A stretch of 55,019 bases of DNA from an uncultured Acidimicrobiaceae bacterium (lineage in GTDB: Bacteria > Actinomycetota > Acidimicrobiia > Spongiisociales > UBA5794): NCBI GenBank assembly GCA_947258985.1, contig CAMYKI010000033.1, forward strand, positions 1-55,019, written 5' to 3'. The notes under the pieces are model-generated. The model searched no databases. It saw only the letters and a program-made list of their open reading frames with translations, and was not told the origin of the DNA. Of this stretch, positions 36,076 to 43,326 are shown piece after piece. How positions within the stretch are numbered: position 1 is the stretch's first letter; every line of letters begins with the position of its first letter. The translations under genes were made by a program, and so were the position numbers.

Positions 36076-36092
36076 CAGGGCTATCGGCCCTG
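36076..36092 (-). terminator. Weak hairpin after the PH/SHOCT gene
   Basis: CAGGGC and GCCCTG arms with a 5-nt loop, 4 bp beyond the stop of the PH-domain gene. No T-run follows, so termination would be inefficient or the hairpin has another role. Confidence 0.35.
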
Positions 36093-36096
36093 CGTT

Positions 36097-36735
36097 TCAG
36101 GAGTCTTGATCTCTGAGGATCGATCGCTTCATTGTCTCGTACTCCTCGTCCGTCAGCGCCCCATCTTTGTGGAGACGACGCGCTCGTTCGAGCTGCTCCG
36201 TCGGGTCGCGAATTATGTCGGCGGCGATAGTCGATTCTTCGGTGGCCGTCTTGCGGGCCTGTTCCTCCCTGGTCCGATAGAGCAGCGACTGGAATTCCTC
36301 TGGATGGGGAATGTCGCTGAACCTGCTTTGACCGCTCTCCCCCGCCGACTCGATGAGAAGGTCCCCTGATTGCAGGAGTCGCTCGAGGACGTTTTGAGTA
36401 AAGATCACGTTGTTGATGCTCTGCAGCGGCAACTCGATACCGCTGCGAGCAATCACGCCGGTGCGGGTGATCAGCCGCTCGGTAGTGAGGACGTAGATCG
36501 TGAACCACCATTTGAATACCGGAGCGACCGCCAGCACAACCAACGCCAAGAGGATCACTCCTGAGGTTGCCAGATCCACAGTGCCGTCTTCTGGCGGAAT
36601 CACCTGGTAGGCCAGCACGATGGCGGCAATCGCCGCGAGCACCCACAGCACCGGGATGGCCAGCATCCTCCAATGCGGTCGGAACTGTCGAACGACGGTC
36701 TCGTCTTCCGTAAGGATGTTGTCTGGAAATGCCAT
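36097..36735 (-). CDS. Membrane protein with bacterial PH-like domain and C-terminal SHOCT motif
   Basis: 212 residues. Two helices (about 25-42 and 60-80) precede a bPH2 (YdbS-like) domain, recognised by YVLTTERLITRTGVIARSG and IELPLQSINNVIF. Then follows a charged linker, and a SHOCT motif at the end (ARRLHKDGALTDEEYETMKR). Such proteins are common in actinobacteria and their role is unknown; SHOCT motifs probably mediate oligomerisation. The ATG at 36735 has TATGAT 6 nt upstream, implying its own leaderless promoter separate from the RNA gene just upstream. Confidence 0.85.
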   Translation of the reverse strand: MAFPDNILTEDETVVRQFRPHWRMLAIPVLWVLAAIAAIVLAYQVIPPEDGTVDLATSGVILLALVVLAVAPVFKWWFTIYVLTTERLITRTGVIARSGIELPLQSINNVIFTQNVLERLLQSGDLLIESAGESGQSRFSDIPHPEEFQSLLYRTREEQARKTATEESTIAADIIRDPTEQLERARRLHKDGALTDEEYETMKRSILRDQDS

Positions 36736-36741
36736 GGCCCA

Positions 36742-36747
36742 ATCATA
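36742..36747 (-). promoter_or_regulatory. -10 box (TATGAT) of the PH/SHOCT gene
   Basis: Reads TATGAT on the minus strand and ends 6 nt before the ATG at 36735. It supports transcription of this gene independent of the structured RNA that ends at about 36780. Confidence 0.45.
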
Positions 36748-36779
36748 CGCCGCGAATGCTGTCGCGCCTTTTCGGGCAT

Positions 36780-37050
36780 GGAAAAACCCCGAGGGAGTTT
36801 CTGCCGAAGCTTCCACCCTCTCGGGGTTCTCCTTCTCGGTCGTTGTCTTTCGACCCAACCGAGATACCACTCGAGACCGAAGTCTCGACCGGCTGATCCT
36901 TCTCTGCCCGTGGGGCCGGACCGCTGGGGCCCATCCCCGGACTTCCCTTTCGGGTGAACCTCCGCCCCTTGCGGGGAGGCGATCCTTCCGGATCCCCGTG
37001 ACCCCTTGCAGGGCCCCGGCATCGCCGAAGCGGTTTCCCGTCTCAACGAC
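36780..37050 (-). ncRNA. Candidate structured RNA 1 (about 270 nt), no known family recognised
   Basis: Transcribed leftward from a promoter with -35 at 37081-37086 and -10 at 37057-37062. The RNA is packed with short stems capped by stable tetraloops. Examples, minus strand: CGC-TTCG-GCG, CCCC-GCAA-GGGG, GATCC-GGAA-GGATC, CCC-GAAA-GGG, CGAGAC-TTCG-GTCTCG and GTC-GAAA-GAC. It ends in a strong hairpin followed by five U. No open frame here looks coding. It lacks the conserved cores of RNase P RNA, tmRNA, SRP RNA and 6S RNA. It shares promoter layout and terminator with candidate RNA 2 at 42408-43167. The PH-domain gene lies 45 bp beyond its end. Confidence 0.7.
36782..36828 (-). terminator. 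Intrinsic terminator of structured RNA 1
   Basis: On the minus strand AACCCCGAGAGGG pairs with CCCTCGGGGTT with a 2-nt bulge, enclosing a GC-TTCG-GC cap. It is followed by TTTTT (bases 36782-36786 read as A on the plus strand). The hairpin is nearly identical to that at 42414-42457. Confidence 0.8.
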
Positions 37051-37056
37051 CACAGA

Positions 37057-37131
37057 AAGATAGACCGGGCTGATCACCTTGGTCAAGCGAAAATGGTTAC
37101 TTGATTTCGCGCCTTTTCCTTTTGTTTCGCG
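37057..37131 (-). promoter_or_regulatory. Promoter of structured RNA 1 with paired CGCGAAA boxes
   Basis: Minus strand, upstream to downstream: CGCGAAA (37131-37125), CGCGAAATCAA (37111-37101), 14 nt, TTGACC (37086-37081), 18 nt, TATCTT (37062-37057). The two boxes are exactly 20 bp apart. The same elements with the same spacings occur at 43174-43248. The boxes may bind an activator or repressor. Confidence 0.75.
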
Positions 37132-37182
37132 GGGTGCCGGGGCCTCGAGAATTTCGGGGATGCAACGAGGTGTAGTGTCACA

Positions 37183-38322
37183 ATGCGGATAGATCGGGCG
37201 GGCGCGATGGATGACTCGAAGAGTCCGGTCGCCGAGGAAGTGGCGACCACAGAGCCGGCAGCGTGGAAGCGAATAGCACAAGCTGTCGTCTCGATAGTGG
37301 TGGTAGTCGGGATCTTCGTCGGCGTGATGCCCCAGATAGCCGACTACTCGGAAGTGTGGGCCATGATTCGCTCACTCTCCTGGCTCGAGTCCACCTCTCT
37401 GGGTCTCGTCGCCGTCTGGAATCTGGCGACGTATTGGTTCGTGCTCGCCGCGGCCCTCCCCGGCCTGCGGCTACGCGAGGCGGCGGTGGTCAACCAGTCG
37501 TCCACGGCAGTGTCGAATTCCCTGCCGGGCGGCGGAGCAATAGGCGTCGCGGTGGCTCTGGCGATGCTCACTTCGTGGGGATTCCGTATCGCCTCCATCG
37601 CCCGCTCCGCGCTGGTCACGGGCATCTGGAACAACTTCGTGAAGCTTGGCATGCCGGTTGTTGCGTTGGCTCTGCTCGCCTTCGAAGGCGGCATCACAAT
37701 CGCCCGCCTCACCGCTGCCGTGATCGGGTTGGCGGTCCTGTTCGGGGCGATCCTCGTGTTTGGCTTGATCCTCAAGAGCGAAAGCCTGGCACAATCGATC
37801 GGTGCCGGATTGGGCCGGATAGTCTCGAAGCTGAAGGGGATCTTCCACAAGGCTCCGGTCCTCGGCTGGGACGAGCGAGCCGCCGGCTTCCGCGCCGACA
37901 CCATCGGCCTGCTACGGCATCGCTGGTTGTCCTTGACGGTGGCAACAGTCGTCAGCCATGTCTCGCTGTATGTCGTCCTGCTGGTAACACTCCGCCACGT
38001 AGGCGTCGCACAACAAGACCTGAGCTGGATACAGGTTCTCGCCGCCTTCGCCTTTGTTCGTCTCGTCTCCGCGCTGCCGATTACCCCCGGCGGCGTCGGC
38101 GTCGTTGAACTCGGCTACGCCGCCGCATTGACAATCGGCATGAATGATCTCATGAGCGCCCAGGTCGTCGCCGCCATCCTCGTCTTCAGGGTCATCACCT
38201 ACGCTCTGCCCATTCCGCTCGGCGCGGCCTCGTATGTGATCTGGCGCCGTAATCGAACCTGGAGGATGACCGAAGCCGAACGCAATGTGCTCGCCGGCGA
38301 TGCCTATGCCGTTCATGGGTAA
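37183..38322 (+). CDS. MprF-type flippase-like membrane protein (LPG_synthase_TM / UPF0104)
   Basis: 379 residues with about eight membrane helices. SNSLPGGGAIGVAVALAMLT and ALPITPGGVGVVELGY are the two signature segments of the lysylphosphatidylglycerol-synthase transmembrane family, to which the flippase half of MprF belongs. There is no synthase (GNAT-like) domain, so it would move a lipid or lipid-linked substrate without making it. The start is ATG at 37183 or 37207. It is convergent with a PAP2 phosphatase and shares its upstream region with the structured RNA 1 promoter. Confidence 0.88.
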   Translation: MRIDRAGAMDDSKSPVAEEVATTEPAAWKRIAQAVVSIVVVVGIFVGVMPQIADYSEVWAMIRSLSWLESTSLGLVAVWNLATYWFVLAAALPGLRLREAAVVNQSSTAVSNSLPGGGAIGVAVALAMLTSWGFRIASIARSALVTGIWNNFVKLGMPVVALALLAFEGGITIARLTAAVIGLAVLFGAILVFGLILKSESLAQSIGAGLGRIVSKLKGIFHKAPVLGWDERAAGFRADTIGLLRHRWLSLTVATVVSHVSLYVVLLVTLRHVGVAQQDLSWIQVLAAFAFVRLVSALPITPGGVGVVELGYAAALTIGMNDLMSAQVVAAILVFRVITYALPIPLGAASYVIWRRNRTWRMTEAERNVLAGDAYAVHG

Positions 38323-38361
38323 TCGGCGGCTCGCATAGGCGGTCCGAGGCGAAGCAACCGC

Positions 38362-39051
38362 TCAGAGGCTCGGTTCTCTAGCGCGGATGACTCGATGGAC
38401 GACGGCGGCGGCACCAATAGCGCACGCCGCGCCCAGGGCAACGCCGGCAAACACATCGGTCAGCCAGTGGGCTCCCAGATAGACCCTCGTTCCCGCCATG
38501 AGTAACGTAAACCCGGCAGCGGCGATCTCGAGGTTCCTCCTTGCGGGCCCCGGATGGACCAGGACAATGACCAACGCTATCGCGGTCGCCGCACCCGCCA
38601 CCGCATGACCGGAAGGGAACGACCCGGTCACCTCATCGACCAGGGCAACCGGCGGGCGAGGACGGCCGTAGGCGGCCTTCAGGGTCCCGATCAGGGGTTC
38701 GGAAAACAGGATCGCCAGAATCCATGCGCTCAGCGCGGCCCGGCTTCGCTTGACATACAAAAAGACCGTTACGACGACCCGAAACGGCCAAATGAACATG
38801 GCGCTGCCGAGGAATGCCATCCCATACGACACCGCGGTCAAGGGTCCCCACTTGATCGGATAGGTGAGGTCATAGATCCGCTCGTCGAACGCATCGATAA
38901 CCTCCCGGGTAGCCGGGATCGCCATCGCCACAAACAACGACCCCGATATCGCCCACAGAAGAACCGCAATGCGCTCCGCCCAGCGGTGATCGTCCAACAG
39001 AAGGTGTTCAATACCGCGGCGGTCCGTTGGCTCGCCATTGGTTCGCTCCAT
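38362..39051 (-). CDS. PAP2-family membrane phosphatase
   Basis: 229 residues, about six helices. All three catalytic motifs are intact: KAAYGRPRPP, SFPSGHA and TRVYLGAHWLTDV. Family members dephosphorylate lipid phosphates such as phosphatidate, undecaprenyl-pyrophosphate or polyprenyl phosphates. The start ATG at 39051 is 4 bp after the lipoprotein stop, so it is the last gene of a three-gene operon that begins with the kinase fusion at 41658. Confidence 0.92.
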   Translation of the reverse strand: MERTNGEPTDRRGIEHLLLDDHRWAERIAVLLWAISGSLFVAMAIPATREVIDAFDERIYDLTYPIKWGPLTAVSYGMAFLGSAMFIWPFRVVVTVFLYVKRSRAALSAWILAILFSEPLIGTLKAAYGRPRPPVALVDEVTGSFPSGHAVAGAATAIALVIVLVHPGPARRNLEIAAAGFTLLMAGTRVYLGAHWLTDVFAGVALGAACAIGAAAVVHRVIRAREPSL

Positions 39052-39055
39052 CGGC

Positions 39056-39910
39056 CTAATCCCCTATGAGCTCGAACCCGGCCCTCCGGCCGGCCTCGAG
39101 CAGCGCCGCGTTGTCGTAAAAGCCGATCGCCTCACTTGCGTCCTGCGCGACCGTCTCGGCGACGGTACCGCCGGTGTCGAAGTCATACGTGATGCAACCA
39201 CCGGCGAAAACAAAGAACCACTGCCCCTCGTAGGCCACTTCGGGAGTCATGTCCTCGATGCGCTCCAGTGCTTCGTGCACCGTCAGACCGCGAGCTCCCT
39301 CGCCGTCTGCGGTCCGCCGCATCTCGAGAGTTCCCTCTTCCACGTCGAGATCACTGACAATCCAAACGTAGTCGTTGACGAAGAGGGCATCGTTCACCCG
39401 TGTCCTGACCTCGAAGTCGATGTCCTCATCGACGGTGACAGTCACCGACCTGTTGTCGACGCGTACACCTTCGAGTTCGCCCGCCAGAGCCAACGAATGA
39501 ATCCGCGGTCGCTCCCCCGTCGGAATCAGTTTGACCCTGATCTCGCTCGAGACTTCGGTTATCCGTTCGTAACGATCGATGTCGTCGATGCCGCTGGGAA
39601 CAGGTGTCGCCCCTGCGATATCACATGACTCCGTCAAGCTGACGTCCAGGAAGGTGGTGAACTCTCGACCTATCTCGAGGGCAGCCCTCCCGCTTTCGAC
39701 TGACAACTCCACTTCGTCCCAACCCAACTTCAGCGAGTTGATGCACGGTCCGTACTGTGCGGTCGGTACGGCCTGGGCGACGAGGACCGACACCGGCGTC
39801 GGGTCCGTGACCGGGGTGTCGCAGGCGGGTAGCCCCAGCCCGAGCTGGCCGCCGCAACCGGAAGCCACCAGAGCGACAGCCGCAACGAGAACGCCGATCG
39901 ACCTCCTCAC
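39056..39910 (-). CDS. Lipoprotein of unknown function
   Basis: 284 residues starting at a GTG that overlaps the upstream stop (GTGA). The signal peptide is VRRSIGVLVAAVALVASGC with the lipid-modified Cys at 19. The rest is a soluble, acidic beta-rich domain with two or three further Cys that could form disulfides. The segment QWFFVFAGGCITYDFDTGG near the end is notable. No family is recognised. It is co-transcribed with two PAP2-domain proteins, so it probably acts at the outer face of the membrane in the same process. Confidence 0.8.
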   Translation of the reverse strand: MRRSIGVLVAAVALVASGCGGQLGLGLPACDTPVTDPTPVSVLVAQAVPTAQYGPCINSLKLGWDEVELSVESGRAALEIGREFTTFLDVSLTESCDIAGATPVPSGIDDIDRYERITEVSSEIRVKLIPTGERPRIHSLALAGELEGVRVDNRSVTVTVDEDIDFEVRTRVNDALFVNDYVWIVSDLDVEEGTLEMRRTADGEGARGLTVHEALERIEDMTPEVAYEGQWFFVFAGGCITYDFDTGGTVAETVAQDASEAIGFYDNAALLEAGRRAGFELIGD

Positions 39911-41658
39911 AGCAAGCCCCCTCCGGATACTTCCGAAACGACGATACTGATGCCCAGCATCGCAAGGAACACTGCGACGACGGTTAGGGCGATGCGCCGC
40001 GAACTCCAACGCTGGATCGAGATCTGCTCGGTCGGCGGTGCGAGGCTGCGGAACTCCTCAACCAGGTCGACACCGCTTTCCTTCTTGAGAATGGCGAGGG
40101 AACTACGCGACTGCGACGGCAGGGTGACACTGCGCGTTGCGGCAAACGCCTCCGCTATGTCTTCGGGGGCAAACTGGAGGAGTGCCCGTTCGTACACGAG
40201 TTCCGGATTGGTACGTAGCGCCAGGATCACCATCATGTTGGCCAGATCGACCGCCTGCCGCCACGGGCTTGGCCGGATTGTTCCAAACGCGACATCGATC
40301 AATACGATTCCCCCGTCCCTGACCATGACGTTCGCAGGCTTGATGTCACGATGAGCCACGCCCGCATCCCACATCTGCCTAATGACGCCGAGAGCGTCGT
40401 CAATGATCTCGACATCGATCTCCGCCTCTGTCAGCTCCTCGGATCCGAAGAGGAACTGGCTGACCATCAGGTACTCCCGCTCGGGGGTTATTTCCACAAC
40501 TCCGAACGGTTCCGCCGAAGGAATACCGCAATCACGCATGAGCCGTTGCACGTAGTCCTCATACTCAACGAGGCGTCGCACAGAGGAGAAGCGAACTTCA
40601 TCTTCGAGGGATCCGTAGAGGATGGTCCGGCCCACCTTGTACCAACGATCGGAGCGGAGATGGGTCTGGCTGTACAGCTTTGCAAAAAGGTAGTCCTCAC
40701 CGTGGGATCCGTCTGGCGCCAGCTCCAGGCGCAACGGGGTGGATCCCCCGGACCCCTCCTGCCCGAACGGTTCAACTGCAGTCACGTCGATGCCCAATTG
40801 CTCGGATATGGCTCTACGGATCGCTTCACCCCGTCTTCCCGACACATCGAGATGAGCCGTCACTCCACGCTGCCACGAAACTGGGAACGATGCCTCCGGA
40901 GCGAACAGCCGGAACGTCACCACAGCTACCGCAGGAGCGAAGATCATCGCCACCCACGCATCGGACGGATGATCGACCCCCAAGTAGACGCGTGAGACGG
41001 CGATCAGAGTCATGAGGACACCGGAGCCGATCAATAGACCTCGCCGCAGCCAGCTGCTCGGCACCAACGAGTACGCCATGACACCCAGGGTCACCCCGAG
41101 CGCTCCGATTGGGAGAGACGGATGTGGTGGTCCCTCCCAGTCGGTGAGGATGGGGACAAGGGGGCGGGTCCGTCCCACCATGCTCTGCACGAGTTCACCA
41201 GACCCGGCGACGATGGCGATGGCGAGCAGTACAGCAAAGAAGTGACGCCAGCGACGTACCCAGATCAGCGCCAACAGTGTTGATATGCGCAACACCCGGA
41301 CAAACCATTCAGAGGTGAGGGCATCGAAGGCCTTGGCAATCGAGGTCAGCGTGTCCGTCCTTCGATCGACGAACCAGTTGAGAACCTTCAGATCCTGTCT
41401 GGTCCACCAGTCCGTTGACGAGGGCACGACAAACAGGGAGAACCATACGGCAAAGACTGCCAGCCCGAGAAGTAGCCACAACTGGCCCGCCGCCTTGAGT
41501 TCCCGCGGCAGCGGTGCGGCTTCACCGGACGGACGTCGCCGCCTACCGGCAACGGTCACCCCGGCAATCTTGAATGCGCGGCGGCCGCCGACGAGGTCCA
41601 ACTCGCGGGCTACGGACCGAGATCCCCCAGTGTTTTTGGTCCCGTCGTTGTCGTCCAT
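39907..41658 (-). CDS. Degenerate PAP2 domain fused to a protein-kinase-like domain
   Basis: 583 residues. Residues 55-255 are six-helix PAP2-like, and residues 320-500 are a kinase-like domain with FAKLY (Lys 327), the catalytic loop HRDIKPANVMV (436-446) and LIDVAFG (Asp 455). A final helix at about 562-580 anchors the C-terminus. The kinase resembles RIO/WaaP/Kdo-type lipid or sugar kinases. The PAP2 motifs are changed: the motif-1 Lys is Gln (QSMVGRTRP), motif-2 PSGH is PIGA, and the motif-3 His is Asp (RVYLGVD). The phosphatase is probably inactive. The ATG at 41658 has GAGGG 4 nt upstream; an ATG at 41712 lacks one. Confidence 0.85.
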   Translation of the reverse strand: MDDNDGTKNTGGSRSVARELDLVGGRRAFKIAGVTVAGRRRRPSGEAAPLPRELKAAGQLWLLLGLAVFAVWFSLFVVPSSTDWWTRQDLKVLNWFVDRRTDTLTSIAKAFDALTSEWFVRVLRISTLLALIWVRRWRHFFAVLLAIAIVAGSGELVQSMVGRTRPLVPILTDWEGPPHPSLPIGALGVTLGVMAYSLVPSSWLRRGLLIGSGVLMTLIAVSRVYLGVDHPSDAWVAMIFAPAVAVVTFRLFAPEASFPVSWQRGVTAHLDVSGRRGEAIRRAISEQLGIDVTAVEPFGQEGSGGSTPLRLELAPDGSHGEDYLFAKLYSQTHLRSDRWYKVGRTILYGSLEDEVRFSSVRRLVEYEDYVQRLMRDCGIPSAEPFGVVEITPEREYLMVSQFLFGSEELTEAEIDVEIIDDALGVIRQMWDAGVAHRDIKPANVMVRDGGIVLIDVAFGTIRPSPWRQAVDLANMMVILALRTNPELVYERALLQFAPEDIAEAFAATRSVTLPSQSRSSLAILKKESGVDLVEEFRSLAPPTEQISIQRWSSRRIALTVVAVFLAMLGISIVVSEVSGGGLL

Positions 41659-41736
41659 CGATCCCTCACGTTGCGCAAAGGAGACTATCGCGTCGAGAGC
41701 CTCGGGAACCATTCAGCCGTTGGGGGCCCGCCGCAT

Positions 41737-41742
41737 TAGGGT
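41737..41742 (+). promoter_or_regulatory. -10 box (TAGGGT) before the 41751 lipoprotein gene
   Basis: TAGGGT ends 8 nt before the ATG, with no ribosome-binding site between. It has the same spacing as the leaderless candidate at 7411. Confidence 0.35.
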
Positions 41743-41750
41743 CTCGACGT

Positions 41751-42371
41751 ATGCACTTCCCGAAGACCCGTCTTGGCGTCGCCTGCCTGGTGTTTGCTCT
41801 GGTTGCCGGGGGCTGCGCCACCGATGCCGCAGAGACGTCGACCTCGACCGAAGCGGCGCCGCTACCAACTCTCGTCCTCGCAGAAGATGGGCTGGGGGAC
41901 GTTCTCATCGGCTTCCCGCCGGAGGTGGTGCTTGCGGACATATCGGCGTTGTTCGGTTCGCCAGATCTCGACTCCGGCTGGATCCCGTCTGAACCGAACA
42001 TCTACGGCTCGTGCCCGGGTCGTTTCATGCGTGCCGTCGGCTGGGGAAGCCTCGTCACCATTTTTGTCAACGACGGCATCGACCCATTAGGTGAGAGGTT
42101 CTTCACCTACACCTACGGCTATGACTACGCGGAGAATGTCGGCGGGGTCGATCCGCGCGGGCTCAATCTCTCGACGGACGAAGGCATCACCGTTGGAAGC
42201 ACCGTTGCAGATCTGCATTCGGCATACGGTGCGCGGCTGCTCGTCACCGGCGATACGGCTCTCGATGTCTGGTCGTTCGATATCGATGGCTCAGCGTTGC
42301 GGGGTTTGGTGAACGGGCCCGATCAGATGCACACGGTCACACTGATCGAACTCACGCCGAGCTGCGGCTAG
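41751..42371 (+). CDS. Small lipoprotein of unknown function
   Basis: 206 residues. The signal peptide ends in LVAGGC (Cys at about 24) and is followed by a Thr/Ser/Glu linker. The mature part has about 165 residues with GLGDVLIGFPPEVVLADISA and ITVGSTVADLHSAYGARLLV. That second segment (GSTxxDLxxAYG) recurs in secreted actinobacterial proteins of unknown function. There is an internal Cys pair (YGSCPGRF and the C-terminal TPSCG). It is divergent from the PAP2-kinase gene and convergent with structured RNA 2. Confidence 0.78.
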   Translation: MHFPKTRLGVACLVFALVAGGCATDAAETSTSTEAAPLPTLVLAEDGLGDVLIGFPPEVVLADISALFGSPDLDSGWIPSEPNIYGSCPGRFMRAVGWGSLVTIFVNDGIDPLGERFFTYTYGYDYAENVGGVDPRGLNLSTDEGITVGSTVADLHSAYGARLLVTGDTALDVWSFDIDGSALRGLVNGPDQMHTVTLIELTPSCG

Positions 42372-42407
42372 CGCCCGACCCTCCGAAGCACAGCGGAAGC
42401 CCGGACA

Positions 42408-43167
42408 AGAAGAAACCCCGAGGGAGCTTTGGTCGAAACCGCCACCCTCTCGGGGTTCTTCAGCTTCTGGTCGGGCACCTTCCTTGCGGTCGGGCCCTTC
42501 CAGGCGCTTTGCAGATGGCCGTGAGGACATCCGCCGACTCGTCTTGCTCGTAGAGGACCGAAGTCCTCACACGAACCAGCCGTGCCGTCTTCCTTTGCGG
42601 TTGCCGAAGCTCCCGCTCGGGACACCGATGCGACCTGTTACGCCGCCGGCTTGCCGTCGGGTTCTCACCCAGCGACTCCCGATAGTGGGCCGGAGCCCGC
42701 CACCGAGGAAACCCTCGACACCACCGATCTCATCGGTGCTTGATAGAGCCGAAACCCTATCTGCCCTTCTCATTCGGCTTCCCAGTCTCAGGATCGGGCC
42801 GAAGCCTTCACCCTTGAGCGGGTTGCCTCACTCGGAGGACGCCGACCGGGCCGAAACCCGTCCGGTTGCCAGGCCGGAGCCGTGGCGTCCGACGGAGCCG
42901 AAACTCCGACGGTGTCGGAAACCGAAGCTTCCGTGCCGAAAGCCGAAGCTTCCAGCGGATGTCGCCCAGACCGAAATCTGTTCGACGTGTCGTCGAGGAG
43001 CTACCTCTTCGACCGGCCGAGCGCCCGAGAGCGCCGCGACCGTGCCCCGAAGGAACCGTCGTTCCGTCGAGATGGGACGTTTCCGCCCCGACCCCGGTGC
43101 CGGTCCGGTCCGGTTTCCCGATCCATTCCTTCCGAGATCTGCTCCTCCATGGGTGGAGCCCTCGAGG
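42408..43167 (-). ncRNA. Candidate structured RNA 2 (about 760 nt), no known family recognised
   Basis: Transcribed leftward from a promoter with -35 at 43198-43203 and -10 at 43174-43179, ending at a terminator at 42414-42457. On the minus strand the motif TTCGG occurs 11 times between about 42553 and 43053, nearly always capping a short stem. Examples are GAGGAC-TTCG-GTCCTC, CGGAG-TTTCGG-CTCCG, CGGG-TTTCGG-CCCG and CAGA-TTTCGG-TCTG. GNRA-like caps also occur (GCAA). Open frames across it are low-complexity artefacts of these hairpins. Candidate RNA 1 shares the promoter and terminator. Position between two plus-strand genes rules out a leader for a downstream minus-strand gene. Confidence 0.75.
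42414..42457 (-). terminator. Terminator hairpin of structured RNA 2
   Basis: AACCCCGAGAGGG pairs with CCCTCGGGGTT on the minus strand, followed by TCTTCTT. Stem and flanks match the hairpin at 36782-36828 almost base for base, while the loop differs. Confidence 0.7.
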
Positions 43168-43173
43168 AACGAC

Positions 43174-43248
43174 AAATTACGGCCACGCACCGCGGTCCGT
43201 CAAACCAGATCTGTGTTTTGATTTCGCGCATTATCGGAAGTTTTCGCG
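43174..43248 (-). promoter_or_regulatory. Promoter of structured RNA 2 with paired CGCGAAA boxes
   Basis: Minus strand: CGCGAAA (43248-43242), CGCGAAATCAA (43228-43218), 14 nt, TTGACG (43203-43198), 18 nt, TAATTT (43179-43174). Every spacing equals that of the promoter at 37057-37131. Confidence 0.75.
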
Positions 43249-43311
43249 CATATCGCGGTACGACGACCTGGGGATAACTACATGTGTGTGGTTTGTGTCG
43301 GTGCCGCAGCG

Positions 43312-43317
43312 TATAGT
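43312..43317 (+). promoter_or_regulatory. -10 box (TATAGT) of the nuclease/AdnAB operon
   Basis: TATAGT lies 9 nt before the ATG at 43327, again with no room for a ribosome-binding site. The operon promoter is back to back with that of structured RNA 2. Confidence 0.5.
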
Positions 43318-43326
43318 CAAAACACG

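Noticed and set aside
36780..37050. Riboswitch or leader for the PH/SHOCT gene
   Set aside because: A full terminator ends it, the gene has its own -10 box 6 nt from its ATG, and the sister RNA at 42.4 kb has no downstream gene on its strand.
36780..37050. RNase P RNA, because of GGGAAGTCCGGGG
   Set aside because: The 3' partner region (ACAGAACCCGG-type) and the other conserved cores are missing, and the transcript is too short.
42828..43190. 120-residue minus-strand frame with SFGFRH repeats
   Set aside because: The repeats are translations of the TTCGG loops; stems, not codons, explain the periodicity.
42484..43221. 245-residue open frame on the plus strand
   Set aside because: Low-complexity Arg/Pro/Ser sequence produced by repeated CCGAA hairpin loops; no domain, and the opposite frame is equally open.
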